64,000 nucleotides of DNA from assembly GCA_949082785.1 (NCBI GenBank), contig CARVLU010000004.1, positions 1 to 64,000 of the forward strand, in the 5' to 3' direction. Position 1 is the stretch's first letter; each line of letters begins with the position of its first letter. Origin of the DNA: an uncultured Alphaproteobacteria bacterium (GTDB taxonomy: Bacteria > Pseudomonadota > Alphaproteobacteria > Rs-D84). This document shows, piece by piece, positions 24,148-34,213 of this stretch. The translations under genes were made by a program, and so were the position numbers. The notes below the pieces were generated by a model. The model was not told the DNA's origin. It searched no databases and was given only the letters and a program-made list of their open reading frames with translations.

Positions 24148-25032
24148 ATGAATACGCCAACAGTGTCCATCGTATTACCATGTTATAATGGCGCACGTTT
24201 TCTGGCCGCCAGCTTGGATTCAATTCTGGCCCAAACCTTTACCGATTGGGAATTAATCATCGTCAATGATCACAGCACCGATGCCAGCCCCCAAATCGCC
24301 AACCAATACGCCGCGCGCGACCCGCGCATCCGCGTTATCCACAATGAAACAAATCTGAAATTACCGGCCAGTTTGAATGTCGGTTTTGGTGCCGCCCGCG
24401 CCCCTTACCTGACATGGACCAGTGATGACAATATGGCAAAGCCCGACTGGCTGTCAACACTGGTCGAATATTTAAACGCGCACCCCGACACCGACATGGT
24501 CTGCGCCGATATGGATTTGATTGACGAAGACGCCAACACATACGGCAAACTGTCGGACGGATGCGACCGCACGGTGACCGAATTATCATATAAATCAAAC
24601 GTTGGTGCCGCGTTTATGTACCGCCGCGCCATCGCCGACAAAATCGGCGGATACGACGAAGTCATGTTCTGTGCCGAAGATTATGATTACTGGGTCCGCA
24701 TTGCATTGGCGGGGCGTCTGGATTATATCGACGCCAACATATACCGTTATCGTCAAAATCCGGGTTCCCTGACCGCGACCCAGCAACCACGCATCTGGGC
24801 AAAAACCACGGTCATTAAAAACAAGTATCACACCCGCTGGGGCGACCGGTTAAAACTGGGCTGGTGGGGACGAAAAAAATTGGCATATCTGTGCCGCAAC
24901 CCATATCCGCGCGCTGAATTCAGCCTGGTGGGCATGCGTCATCTGTTTGTGCGCCAAATCATCGGCCTGGTGTTCTGTTGGAATCCGAAGCTGCGCCGCC
25001 AAATAAAAAACAAATTCGAAGTCAAATTATAA
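24148..25032 (+). CDS. Family 2 glycosyltransferase
   Basis: 294 residues from ATG 24148. The GT-A fold is seen in VSIVLPCYNGARFLAASLDS and IIVNDHSTDASPQIA, the metal-binding segment TSDDNMAKPDWL, and the acceptor-side AEDYDYWVRIALAG. No membrane span except a weakly hydrophobic C-terminal stretch. First of six genes on one strand that would build a surface polysaccharide or glycoconjugate; sugar specificity is not readable. Confidence 0.87.
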   Translation: MNTPTVSIVLPCYNGARFLAASLDSILAQTFTDWELIIVNDHSTDASPQIANQYAARDPRIRVIHNETNLKLPASLNVGFGAARAPYLTWTSDDNMAKPDWLSTLVEYLNAHPDTDMVCADMDLIDEDANTYGKLSDGCDRTVTELSYKSNVGAAFMYRRAIADKIGGYDEVMFCAEDYDYWVRIALAGRLDYIDANIYRYRQNPGSLTATQQPRIWAKTTVIKNKYHTRWGDRLKLGWWGRKKLAYLCRNPYPRAEFSLVGMRHLFVRQIIGLVFCWNPKLRRQIKNKFEVKL

Positions 25033-25050
25033 AACACGGGGGAAATTACC

Positions 25051-26166
25051 ATGAAAAATATTATCGTCATTTTGGGGACACGACCCGAAGCAATCAAGCT
25101 GGCTCCTGTCATCTTGGAACTGCGTAAAAATCCGAACAATCGCGTCTTTGTCTGCAACACCGAACAACAAAAAGAATTATCCAATCAGACACTGGGATTT
25201 TTCGGAATTCGGGCGGACTTTAACCTGGACGTGATGCGGCCCAATCAAACACTGGCCGGGGTCCAGTCACGCATTTTAACCGCCCTGTCGGATGTGTATC
25301 AAAACAATCACTTTGACGCGACCATCGTCCAGGGTGACACCATGACCGTGTTCTGTGGGGCATTGGTATCGTTTTATAACCGCGTCCCGGTCTTTCATGT
25401 CGAAGCAGGCCTGCGTTCATACGACCTGTTCGAACCATTCCCCGAAGAAGCCATGCGCCAAATGACATCACGCATCACGGACTTGCACTTTGCGCCGACA
25501 CAACTGGCATACGATTCTTTAATCCGCGAAGGCATCAGCCCCGACAAAATCAAATTGACCGGTAACACGGTTATCGACGCGCTGTCGTGTCTGTCGGATG
25601 AAACGATTGATAACGCGTGCACGGCCATGCACAACCGCGGGGTACGTCTGGACGACAAACTGGTACTGGTGACGGCGCACCGCCGTGAAAACCATGGCCA
25701 GCGTCTGGACCAAATTTTGGATGCAGTTCAAACATTGACCGCCGAATTCCCCGACCATCAATTTGTGTTGCCGGTCCATCCCAATCCGAACGTTCATGAC
25801 AAAGTCTATGCGGCACTGGACAAAATCCCGAACGTGATTTTGACGGCGCCATTGGATTATCCGGAACTGGTGTGCATCATGCGCAATACAAAACTGGTTC
25901 TGACCGATTCCGGCGGCATCCAAGAAGAAGCCCCCACATTCGGCGCCCCCGTTTTGGTCATGCGTTACGAAACCGAACGAACCGAAGGCGTCACCGCCGG
26001 CTTTGCCAAACTGGTGGGGGCCGACACGGATAAAATTTTGGAAAACGCACGTGCGGTTTTGGGGCGTGACAAATCCGAAACACGCCTGGACGGTTCCAAA
26101 AATCCGTATGGCGACGGTAAATCGGCCCAGAAAATTGACACCGCAATAGGGGAATTTTGGAAATGA
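25051..26166 (+). CDS. wecB: UDP-N-acetylglucosamine 2-epimerase (non-hydrolysing)
   Basis: 371 residues, usual length. Interconverts UDP-GlcNAc and UDP-ManNAc. Family markers: ILGTRPEAIKLAPVI, IVQGDTMTVFCGAL, HVEAGLRSYDLFEPFPEEAM, LVTAHRRENHG and LTDSGGIQEEAPTFGAPVLV. Supplies ManNAc for the neighbouring glycosyltransferases. It overlaps the next gene by ATGA, so the two are translationally coupled. Confidence 0.94.
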   Translation: MKNIIVILGTRPEAIKLAPVILELRKNPNNRVFVCNTEQQKELSNQTLGFFGIRADFNLDVMRPNQTLAGVQSRILTALSDVYQNNHFDATIVQGDTMTVFCGALVSFYNRVPVFHVEAGLRSYDLFEPFPEEAMRQMTSRITDLHFAPTQLAYDSLIREGISPDKIKLTGNTVIDALSCLSDETIDNACTAMHNRGVRLDDKLVLVTAHRRENHGQRLDQILDAVQTLTAEFPDHQFVLPVHPNPNVHDKVYAALDKIPNVILTAPLDYPELVCIMRNTKLVLTDSGGIQEEAPTFGAPVLVMRYETERTEGVTAGFAKLVGADTDKILENARAVLGRDKSETRLDGSKNPYGDGKSAQKIDTAIGEFWK

Positions 26167-26957
26167 CAAACCCCCGCCTGATTGCCATTACAATTGTTCG
26201 CAATGAAACCGGAAACTATCTGACCGAATGGTTGAAAAATATCGGTTCGATTGCGGATTACCACGTGTTTCTGGACGACGCGTCGGACGATGATACGCCG
26301 GCCGTTATTTCACGACATCTGGAATCACATCCGGGCGAACTGCACCGGCGTAAAACATCACTGTTTCGTGAAAACGAACCGGCACTGCGCGGGCAACTGT
26401 GGGAACACGTGCGCCGCGTGGCGCGGCCGGGCGACTGGATTTTGATTGTGGATGCCGACGAATTTTACGACCACAATTTGATGCGGTTAAAACCGCAACT
26501 GTTGGCCGACCGTTACCCCGACGTCGAAGTGGTTAAGGTATCCTGTCTGGACATGTGGAACAAAACATCGTACCGCACCGACGGTCTGTGGTCACCGGAA
26601 TATGTGGACACGCGCATCATCCGGTATCACGATGTTCCGTTTGGCGCAACGGGGACTGAATTGCATTTGCCGCCGTATCCGGCATCGACCAACCTGGCCC
26701 AGAATTTAAAAATCTGGATTCCGAAAATCCATCTGGCATATCTGCGCAATGGGGACAAGATTCGCCGGTATAATTTTTATACCACGAATGTATCGGCGGA
26801 CACGGACCCGGTATCGCACCGGCATGCGATGTCGATTGCCGACACCGATGTCCAGTGCACACCGTATATAACGCCAATGTATACATTGGCCGCGCATTTG
26901 CGCGGCCGGTGGCAAAATTTACACATCCGCCGCACCTTGAAAAAATATGGGAAATAA
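26163..26957 (+). CDS. Glycosyltransferase family 2-like protein
   Basis: 264 residues from the ATG overlapping the wecB stop. The core (LIAITIVRNETGNYLTEWLK, FLDDASDDDTPAVI and WILIVDADEFYD with a DxD motif) is of the Glyco_tranf_2_4 type, whose members glycosylate lipopolysaccharide or protein. The downstream part (FGATGTELHLPPYPAST, IPKIHLAYLRNGDKI) is unassigned. Confidence 0.75.
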   Translation: MTNPRLIAITIVRNETGNYLTEWLKNIGSIADYHVFLDDASDDDTPAVISRHLESHPGELHRRKTSLFRENEPALRGQLWEHVRRVARPGDWILIVDADEFYDHNLMRLKPQLLADRYPDVEVVKVSCLDMWNKTSYRTDGLWSPEYVDTRIIRYHDVPFGATGTELHLPPYPASTNLAQNLKIWIPKIHLAYLRNGDKIRRYNFYTTNVSADTDPVSHRHAMSIADTDVQCTPYITPMYTLAAHLRGRWQNLHIRRTLKKYGK

Positions 26958-26960
26958 AAA

Positions 26961-28178
26961 ATGACGATTAAAAAAGCATTCAAAAAAACATTTCGATTTG
27001 TTCGCGACGTTGTAACCGTCCGCCCGCTGCGTAAATATATCGGCCGGAAATTGGCCGCGCGCCAGTATCAGCGCATTGTATCCAACGTCGAATCACAATA
27101 CGACGGCCGCCCCGTTTTGATATTCCAACACGCGATGTTCGATAACCGCGGGGAAAAATGTTATAACGGCGGCGCGGAACGCTATGTCACCGATTTGGCC
27201 GATATTTTACAGGGTCGCGGCTATACCCCCATTTTGATTCAGATGGGCGATGAAAAAGTCGGCCTGTGGGAACGCCGCGTCGGGAATTTGCGCATCTTTG
27301 GTTTGCCGGTGCGCGATTATCTGGCGACAATTGCGCTGTTTCGCAAATATGAATTTGTGATTTATTCCGGCGCCACGCATTGGGGTAAAAAATTGCATCC
27401 CAACATTTTGATTTCGCACGGCATTACATGGGACATTCATGGTTCCGACGTGAAAACCAACGACATCCTGGGGATGTTTGCGGGCGTTGATAAATTTGTA
27501 TCGGTCGATACGAACACCATTTCGTGGCTGCGGACGACGTTTGCAAAGACACTGCGCCATTTTGATGCGACATATGTGCCGAACTATGTTGACACATCGG
27601 TCTATAAGCCGGCACCCCGCAAGCCCGATGGCCACATTCAAATCACGTTCCCGCGCCGCGCGGCCCCCGAACGGGGCTATTGGCTGATGTCGGCCGCACT
27701 GCCGCCCATTATGGAAAAATACCCGAATGTCTTGTTTGATTTTGTGGGTTTTGCGCACGGGGATGAAATCAACAACGACATCAAAAAATTGACCCATCGT
27801 TTTCCCGGCCGCGTGAAACACTATGTCTGCACGCCCGATGAAATGCCCGCGATTTATCAACGCGCAGACATTTCCCTGGTCCCGACCATTTATGCCGAAG
27901 GCACGTCCCTGTCCTGTCTGGAAGCCCAGGCCACCGGCAACATCGTCATCGCGACCAACATCGGTGGATTGCCGAACCTGGTGCTGGACGGATACAACGG
28001 CCTGTTAATCAGTCCCGATGCCCACAGCCTGATGACGGCGCTGGACCGTGTTTTGGCGGACCCCAAATTACAGAAAACTTTGTCGGCCAACGCGGTTGCC
28101 GTTGCCGCCGCATTTGACAAGAAAAATTGGATTCGCCGCTGGGGTGATATCGTTGATTCCATGAACGGGGGAAATTAA
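26961..28178 (+). CDS. Family 4 (GT-B) glycosyltransferase
   Basis: 405 residues. A basic N-terminus (KKAFKKTFRFVRD) may associate with membrane. The acceptor half carries YNGGAERYVTDLADIL; the donor half has ITFPRRAAPERG, PTIYAEGTSLSCLEAQATGN and IATNIGGLPNLVLDGYNGLL, the EX7E-type nucleotide-sugar binding site of GT4. Packed 3 bp after the previous gene and 1 bp before the next. Confidence 0.87.
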   Translation: MTIKKAFKKTFRFVRDVVTVRPLRKYIGRKLAARQYQRIVSNVESQYDGRPVLIFQHAMFDNRGEKCYNGGAERYVTDLADILQGRGYTPILIQMGDEKVGLWERRVGNLRIFGLPVRDYLATIALFRKYEFVIYSGATHWGKKLHPNILISHGITWDIHGSDVKTNDILGMFAGVDKFVSVDTNTISWLRTTFAKTLRHFDATYVPNYVDTSVYKPAPRKPDGHIQITFPRRAAPERGYWLMSAALPPIMEKYPNVLFDFVGFAHGDEINNDIKKLTHRFPGRVKHYVCTPDEMPAIYQRADISLVPTIYAEGTSLSCLEAQATGNIVIATNIGGLPNLVLDGYNGLLISPDAHSLMTALDRVLADPKLQKTLSANAVAVAAAFDKKNWIRRWGDIVDSMNGGN

Positions 28179-28179
28179 A

Positions 28180-28989
28180 ATGCGCAATCCATTTCGCCGG
28201 CGGGTGCCCGAAACAGCCGACAATTCCATCGAAACATTTCTGACATGGTTTCAATCGGCCCGACCGCAATCTTATAAACGCCTGGACAGCGAAGATTGGG
28301 CGGCCGCGCACGATGAACAGTGCGCCCAACTGCAATCGCAAATTCGCAACGACGCGTTTTTAAACGAATGGACGACGGAAATAGAACGCCTGACAATGCC
28401 GGGCGAAACGGTTTTGGAAATCGGATGCGCATTGGGCGCAACATCCCTGTATCTGGGGCGGCGCGGGCGCGTGGTCACGGGTCTGGATTATGCCCAGCGG
28501 ATGTGTGACACATTTATCACAAACGCCGCCGCATTGGGGATTCGGGCCGACGCCATCTGCGCTGACATTACGCGACCATTGCCGATTGCGGACAATGCGT
28601 ATGACGTGGTGTGGCATGCGGGGGTGATTGAACATTTCACCAATGACGAAGCCCAATTTATCATCCGCGAAAACGCCCGCGTTGCGCGCCGGTGCGTGAT
28701 ATCAATGGCACCGAACGCCGCATCACTGGCATACCGGATTGGCAAAGAATACGCCGAACGCACAGGCGGATGGCTGGCCGGCGAAGAACACCCGAAATAC
28801 ACGCAACAGGATTTGTTTATCAACGCGGGCCTGCGCAATATTCGCGAATATTCGATTGATATGAATTTCGCCCTGGCCTTTTTGCCACCGGGAAAATTGC
28901 GCGACACGCTGACAACCATTTATCAAAACCTGCCGACATCGGATGACATTCACCAAGGCTACCTGTTGGTCACCATCGGAGAAAAATAA
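28180..28989 (+). CDS. Class I SAM-dependent methyltransferase
   Basis: 269 residues. VLEIGCALGATSLYLGRRGR is SAM motif I, followed by VTGLDYAQRMC (acidic binding Asp), DAICADITRPLPIADNAYDV and VVWHAGVIEHF. The position inside the glycan cluster suggests it modifies a sugar or lipid carrier, perhaps capping a chain; the substrate is unknown. Confidence 0.85.
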   Translation: MRNPFRRRVPETADNSIETFLTWFQSARPQSYKRLDSEDWAAAHDEQCAQLQSQIRNDAFLNEWTTEIERLTMPGETVLEIGCALGATSLYLGRRGRVVTGLDYAQRMCDTFITNAAALGIRADAICADITRPLPIADNAYDVVWHAGVIEHFTNDEAQFIIRENARVARRCVISMAPNAASLAYRIGKEYAERTGGWLAGEEHPKYTQQDLFINAGLRNIREYSIDMNFALAFLPPGKLRDTLTTIYQNLPTSDDIHQGYLLVTIGEK

Positions 28990-28990
28990 C

Positions 28991-29878
28991 ATGACCCACA
29001 AACCAATGATTTCCGTTATCATACCATTTTATAATGAATATAATTATCTAGAAAATGCGGTTTTATCTGTATTATTCCAATCCTATAAAAATATAGAAGT
29101 TTTGGTTGTTGATGATTCCGGCACCCACAGCGCCCGTGACATCGTCAAAAATCTGAAAGACAAACGCGTCCGTTTATTGGATTATGGCGAAAATCGTGGC
29201 GTGTCCGCGGCCCGTAATTATGGTCTGGCCCATGCCAAGGGGGATTGGGTTTATTTTCTGGACAGTGATGATTTTATCAGTTCAAACTTTCTGGACCGAT
29301 GCCTGGCGGCGGCCCAGTATTCCAAATTACCCGTCGCGGGAATCATCCGGCACATCAACACCCCCGACAAACTGATTGCCAAGTTTGGCAGTGACAGTTT
29401 GGATTTTGTGATTTTTTCAATCGAAGTAAACAGTGGTTCAAACGCAGCCGCAATGCACCATCAGTATATATATTCCAAAAAATTTCTGGATACCAATAAA
29501 ATCAGATTCTGCGAAGGCTTGGTTTTCGGCGAAGACCTGTTATTTCATTTATTGGTCGCCAGCTATGCGCGTTTTGTATGTTTAACCGGTGGCGCTTTTT
29601 ATTATTTCCGCGCGCCCACCCCGGATAAAATTCGCCCATACACCGCCCAAGATTGTCAAAAATGGATTATAACAAAACAAAAATTTGAATCTGAATATTC
29701 AAGAATTTTAACCTTGGGCAACCCCCGATTAAACAGTCAAGATGCCGAAACATTGATAAAAAATATGACTGATTTATCAACCCCGAAACAGCATGTATCG
29801 CGTACGGTTCGTGTTTTGGCATGCGTTATCCCTGTGCGAAAATGGCGGCGAAAATTTCGCAACCATTTTGCACATTAA
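28991..29878 (+). CDS. Family 2 glycosyltransferase
   Basis: 295 residues from ATG 28991, one base after the methyltransferase stop codon. ISVIIPFYNEYNYLENAVLS, VLVVDDSGTHSARDI, VSAARNYGLAHAKGDWVYFL and DSDDFISSNFLD mark the GT-A fold with its DxD. Last gene of the glycan cluster, convergent with the tail-like gene only 4 bp away. Confidence 0.87.
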   Translation: MTHKPMISVIIPFYNEYNYLENAVLSVLFQSYKNIEVLVVDDSGTHSARDIVKNLKDKRVRLLDYGENRGVSAARNYGLAHAKGDWVYFLDSDDFISSNFLDRCLAAAQYSKLPVAGIIRHINTPDKLIAKFGSDSLDFVIFSIEVNSGSNAAAMHHQYIYSKKFLDTNKIRFCEGLVFGEDLLFHLLVASYARFVCLTGGAFYYFRAPTPDKIRPYTAQDCQKWIITKQKFESEYSRILTLGNPRLNSQDAETLIKNMTDLSTPKQHVSRTVRVLACVIPVRKWRRKFRNHFAH

Positions 29879-29882
29879 AACA

Positions 29883-30380
29883 TTATTCTGACATTCCGTG
29901 AATCATCCAGTCATATTTACTTTGCTGTGTACTGACCCCACCCCCATTCCAACGTACCTGCAAACTGAATGACGTTGCGGTTTTGGACCCGACCAGCAAA
30001 TTAATTGTCAGCGAACCAACGTTTTCATAACTACCAAATGCCTTGGGGATGGCGGTTATGGTATAATTTGTGTCTGCCATTGCAACAGGCAGTTTGACCG
30101 CCCCGGTTCCTTCGTTAATGCCGCCCTGTTCAATCCAACCGGATTGATATTTACGATACCATGTATAGTTATTTTCGGCCGATGGCACCTGACAGTCCAC
30201 CACAAAATCGATGCCATCGGGCAATGCCGGGGTCGCACCGATGGTATGCCCGCCCGGTGTTACACCATCATGTAAACGCAGTGTCGTATTTGTTGTATCC
30301 ATTGTTATTTCGCCAACCGCCCCGGTAAAAGATTCATGCTGGGCCGCGCTGCCGCGACGAATTTGAATTTGACGCGCCAT
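29883..30380 (-). CDS. Phage tail-fibre/tropism-determinant-like protein
   Basis: 165 residues. The first ~45 (MARQIQIRRGSAAQHESFTG then EITMDTTNTTLRLHDG) match the N-terminal module of phage major tropism determinants and tail fibres. The rest is beta-rich and includes ITAIPKAFGSY and SFSLQVRWNGGG. No other phage genes are near, so it is a lone cargo or domesticated gene. No signal peptide is seen. Confidence 0.65.
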   Translation of the reverse strand: MARQIQIRRGSAAQHESFTGAVGEITMDTTNTTLRLHDGVTPGGHTIGATPALPDGIDFVVDCQVPSAENNYTWYRKYQSGWIEQGGINEGTGAVKLPVAMADTNYTITAIPKAFGSYENVGSLTINLLVGSKTATSFSLQVRWNGGGVSTQQSKYDWMIHGMSE

Positions 30381-30417
30381 AATTAAATTCCTTTTGTTTG
30401 CATTAAAATGAAAATAA

Positions 30418-30446
30418 AATCAGCCGCCCAAAAAGGACGGCTGAAT
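30418..30446 (-). terminator. Terminator-like hairpin after mltB
   Basis: CAGCCG/CGGCTG stem followed on the minus strand by ATTTTATTTT, between mltB and the tail-like gene. Confidence 0.55.
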
Positions 30447-30482
30447 AATCTTATTATACCAGAATTTGGGATAAAAATCAAC

Positions 30483-31547
30483 CTACTTCAATTCATCGGC
30501 CAGTGTTGCGACCGCAATCGCATACCAGTTGGAATTGTTCCATTTTTTTATCCGGTAAAAATTGGGATACGTTAAATACGCAACAATGACCGGGCGCGGC
30601 GCAATATCGGTATCCGTGCCGTATTCGGATGCCGCATCGACCGTGGTGGCAGATTCCTGTAACGCATCCTGTCGCAAATCGGCAACCAAACCCGCCGCCA
30701 TATCCGCAACCGGGATGGGCGTGCCATCGGGATTTGTAACCCCCATCGCGGCCCATTCGGTCAAATTTTTCCGCGTTTTACCATCGACCAGCGATAAATC
30801 AAAATCCGCCGGCAACGTCACGCGCCGCACAATACGTTGGGACGGGTCCCACCCCAGTTTATTCAAATAATTGCCCGCGCTGAACATGGCGTCACCCACA
30901 CTGTGGATAATATCGATTTTCCCGTCGCCATTGCCGTCCGCGCCGTATTGTTCCAGCGTTGTCGGGATAAATTGGAAATGCCCCATCGCCCCGGCCCAGC
31001 TGCCGTGGATATCGGTGATATCCAGTTTATTTTTACTGGCAGTTTTCATCAGCGACAACAATTGCTTTTTAAAAAAAGTTTCACGCCGTCCTTCGTACAT
31101 CAATGTTAAAAACGCATCCGTTAATTGATGTCGCGCCTTGACCGCGCCATAATTCGATTCCAATCCCCAAAAAGCCAAAATAACATGTGCCGGCACCCCG
31201 TATGTGGATTCCACGCGCCCCAGCATTGTTGGATAAACAGTGCGCATTTTTTGACCGTTGCTTATCCGGGTTTGATTAATCATGCGGCCCAAATATTGGT
31301 CCAGTGTTAATTTAAATTCGGATTGATTGGCGTCACTGCGCACAATCGACGGGATAAAGTTCGGCGACCGCAATGTTGCCTTTATCGTATCGGCATCCAC
31401 GCCCGCCGCGGTTGCGGACGTGCGCACATCGGCCAAAATCGCGTCCCAGCGTTCCATGTCAAAGCATCCCCGGTCGGCGCACATTCCCGCCCCCGGCACC
31501 AGCGCAATCGCCACCAGCCCGCACAAACGTGACATAAATTTATTCAT
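30483..31547 (-). CDS. mltB: Membrane-bound lytic murein transglycosylase B-like
   Basis: 354 residues with signal peptide (cleavage near CADR), periplasmic. Cleaves the MurNAc-GlcNAc bond of peptidoglycan with 1,6-anhydro product. The catalytic Glu is in ILAFWGLESNYGAVKAR; GSWAGAMGHFQFIPTTLEQY and DGNGDGKIDI are family-typical. No lipobox Cys at the cleavage site, so it may be soluble periplasmic rather than a lipoprotein. Confidence 0.88.
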   Translation of the reverse strand: MNKFMSRLCGLVAIALVPGAGMCADRGCFDMERWDAILADVRTSATAAGVDADTIKATLRSPNFIPSIVRSDANQSEFKLTLDQYLGRMINQTRISNGQKMRTVYPTMLGRVESTYGVPAHVILAFWGLESNYGAVKARHQLTDAFLTLMYEGRRETFFKKQLLSLMKTASKNKLDITDIHGSWAGAMGHFQFIPTTLEQYGADGNGDGKIDIIHSVGDAMFSAGNYLNKLGWDPSQRIVRRVTLPADFDLSLVDGKTRKNLTEWAAMGVTNPDGTPIPVADMAAGLVADLRQDALQESATTVDAASEYGTDTDIAPRPVIVAYLTYPNFYRIKKWNNSNWYAIAVATLADELK

Positions 31548-31571
31548 ATCATCAACCTTGGTTAAAAAAAC

Positions 31572-33053
31572 TTAAAACGCGTACTTTACACCGATGTGCA
31601 AACCGAACGATTGCCATGTGGCGTATTTCAAAGAATTTGAAACATCTTCGGTATGCGCGGGAACCGTTTCCAAAATCGGCAGATTATTATCGTCCAAGAT
31701 ATACTGGCCATTTTCATCGACCAAATAATGGCTGTATTCTGCGATATATAATTTACCCGGGATGTTGCCCACGTGGAAACAGTTTGTGTCAACCTTTAAC
31801 GACAACTGCAACCGGTCGGACAATCTGTAATTGTATTCCATTTCTGCAATGTACGAATATGCACCCTTGCTTCCTTCGTCCAAGAAACTGGGGTTTTGTT
31901 GCCAATCGGTACGGTTGGGCCAAATCCCTTCGGATGAATATTTGGGCAAACCAAACTGGACATAGAAACGCAGCTTGTCGTTCAGTGTCATTTGCTTTTC
32001 CACCTCCAATCCGACGTAAAATCCAGACCACGTTGTGTTGTAAATATGGGTTGTCCCATCGATACGGACCATGCCATCGCCACCGATGATGACGCAATCG
32101 CCCGGTTCCACGCCCCACGGAATGGTTCCCATCGCCGGGTCGTAATCACCGGTCACCAATTGATTCCCCAATTCAAAGAACCCACTGCCGGGCGCCTGGA
32201 CCAACTTGATATCTTCGGGCGACATACAGACCTGGTACCAATCGTCGGGTGCGGCGGTACCGACCGGCAACGTATAATAATACCCGTTGGCGTCGCCATA
32301 GACATAATCCCCCTTGTCCGTCATTAATGGCAGATAAATCCCCGGATTGGGATAAATATGGTCGGACATTTCCAGATTATGCTTAAAGATTTCATAACCA
32401 ATCGACGGCGACAATTTCCATCCGCCGATGTCCCACACATGATGGGCGCCCAAACCGATGCGCAAATGATTGCTGCGCCCGGACATTTCCCCCATGGAAA
32501 TGGTAAAAATCCCTTCGGCTGGTTTGGCGTGGTCAAACGGTTCCAAATCGTAATCCATGGACAACCCGCCATGGTTTAAATCACCGTACGTGTATTCCCC
32601 GTATGCGAACAAATCGAAATTACGAATGGAAAAGTTATGGCGTGCACCGACCGTCAATTCGTTAAAGACCATGTCATCCCATTCCAGGATGGAATTAACG
32701 CCGGTTTTAAATTGAAAATCCGCAAAGCGGCGCGAATACCCGGCATAGATGCTGGGGCCCTTTTCGGCATCCGGCGGCAACGCAATGCCGTTGGTGGTCA
32801 TGGTGCCGGCGATAATTGCCGATTGCGCGACGGGGCGCGGCACTTCGTACGATTGGCTGCGCGTACCGACAACCTGTTTCTGGCCGGATTGACCCACATA
32901 TTTGGTGTACCCCTGGCTGGCATACTGGCCATACCCCATCTGATTGGCGTTCTGGGTCTGGGTTTGATAGTAAACGGGCACCCCTTCCTGGGCGGCGATG
33001 GCGCCCCCAGACATCAGGATTATGGACAAGATTGCAAAAAAACGTGTATTCAT
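31572..33053 (-). CDS. Outer-membrane beta-barrel protein
   Basis: 493 residues, signal peptide MNTRFFAILSIILMSGGAIAA. A Gln/Tyr-rich linker is followed by many amphipathic strands (FDLFAYGEYTYGD, WSGFYVGLEVEKQM, LRFYVQFGLPKYS, LQLSLKVDTNCF) and a C-terminus FGLHIGVKYAF with terminal Phe. Long extracellular loops (e.g. around 220-310) suggest a large barrel or one with surface loops. Located 25 bp upstream of mltB, perhaps co-transcribed. Confidence 0.82.
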   Translation of the reverse strand: MNTRFFAILSIILMSGGAIAAQEGVPVYYQTQTQNANQMGYGQYASQGYTKYVGQSGQKQVVGTRSQSYEVPRPVAQSAIIAGTMTTNGIALPPDAEKGPSIYAGYSRRFADFQFKTGVNSILEWDDMVFNELTVGARHNFSIRNFDLFAYGEYTYGDLNHGGLSMDYDLEPFDHAKPAEGIFTISMGEMSGRSNHLRIGLGAHHVWDIGGWKLSPSIGYEIFKHNLEMSDHIYPNPGIYLPLMTDKGDYVYGDANGYYYTLPVGTAAPDDWYQVCMSPEDIKLVQAPGSGFFELGNQLVTGDYDPAMGTIPWGVEPGDCVIIGGDGMVRIDGTTHIYNTTWSGFYVGLEVEKQMTLNDKLRFYVQFGLPKYSSEGIWPNRTDWQQNPSFLDEGSKGAYSYIAEMEYNYRLSDRLQLSLKVDTNCFHVGNIPGKLYIAEYSHYLVDENGQYILDDNNLPILETVPAHTEDVSNSLKYATWQSFGLHIGVKYAF

Positions 33054-33151
33054 ACCTAAATAATATCACATGCATTATAACATAAAAAAACGCCCGGCAA
33101 AAGCGTTAATTATTCCGTGACAATTGGCGCACGTGCGTCTATGATGGAATC

Positions 33152-34210
33152 ATGTCAACACCGCATAATCTGTATATTCACGTCCCCTTTTGCATGTCAA
33201 AGTGTAATTATTGCGCCTTTTTCTCGCACGCGCGGCCCGCACCGGACTGGGACGCGTACGCGGCGGGGATTTGCGACGAAATCAAATATTGGGGCGCGCG
33301 CCTGGGGGGAACAAATGTGCCAACCATCTTTTTCGGGGGCGGCACGCCGTCATTGATGCCGACCGCCACGTTCGGCCAAATCATGGATTGCATGTCGCGC
33401 CACTTTCATATCGACAGCGATGCGGAAATCACACTGGAATCCAATCCCGGCACACTGGATACGGCGCGACTGGGCGAATTTATGGCGCGCGGCGTCAACC
33501 GTTTATCCGTTGGCGTGCAAAGCCTGAATGACGACGCCCTGCGCTTTTTGGGGCGACGCCACACGGCGGCGGACGCATTGGCATTGATTGATGCGGCGCA
33601 TAGAATGGGGCTGCACGTGTCGGCGGATTTTATATACGGATTACCGCACCAAACGACGGCCCATGTGCGCGATCTATGCCGCGATATCAACGCCATCGGA
33701 TTGCGCCATTGTTCGATGTATGAATTGACCATCGAACCGGACACCCCGTTTGGCAAAATGAATTTAACCATGCCATCCAACGAAGAAATGGCGGACATGT
33801 ACGCCGCGATTGGCGAAACGTTGGCATTGCCCCGATACGAAGTGTCCAATTACGCCACCGCACATACGCAATGCCGCCACAATGCGAACATCTGGGCCGG
33901 GGGCGCGTACGTGGGATTGGGCCGCGGCGCGGCGGGTCGGCCATTGATTGATGGCGTTTGGTACGACCAGATGGGCGCGGCCCAGCGATGCACCCCCATG
34001 ACATCGCACGACCGCGCAACGGAAAAAATCATCACCGGCATGCGCACGATGCGCGGCGTTGAATTGACCGACGATGTGCGCGCGGCGCTGGACTGGGACG
34101 CGGTTGCCAATTGCGCGGGCGACGTCATACAAACACCGGACGGATTTCTGGCCCCGACGGAAAAAGCCATATTGATTTTGGACAATTTACTGGTAAAATT
34201 AATTCGATAA
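33152..34210 (+). CDS. hemW: Heme chaperone HemW-like radical SAM protein
   Basis: 352 residues. LYIHVPFCMSKCNYCAFF contains the CxxxCxxC radical-SAM 4Fe-4S motif with the third Cys in the HemW-type CxF context. IFFGGGTPSLM, ITLESNPGTLD, VNRLSVGVQSLNDDALRFLG and SADFIYGLPHQT are typical of this family, often misannotated as coproporphyrinogen III oxidase. HemW binds heme and may deliver it. Three bp separate it from the next gene. Confidence 0.9.
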   Translation: MSTPHNLYIHVPFCMSKCNYCAFFSHARPAPDWDAYAAGICDEIKYWGARLGGTNVPTIFFGGGTPSLMPTATFGQIMDCMSRHFHIDSDAEITLESNPGTLDTARLGEFMARGVNRLSVGVQSLNDDALRFLGRRHTAADALALIDAAHRMGLHVSADFIYGLPHQTTAHVRDLCRDINAIGLRHCSMYELTIEPDTPFGKMNLTMPSNEEMADMYAAIGETLALPRYEVSNYATAHTQCRHNANIWAGGAYVGLGRGAAGRPLIDGVWYDQMGAAQRCTPMTSHDRATEKIITGMRTMRGVELTDDVRAALDWDAVANCAGDVIQTPDGFLAPTEKAILILDNLLVKLIR

Positions 34211-34213
34211 AAA

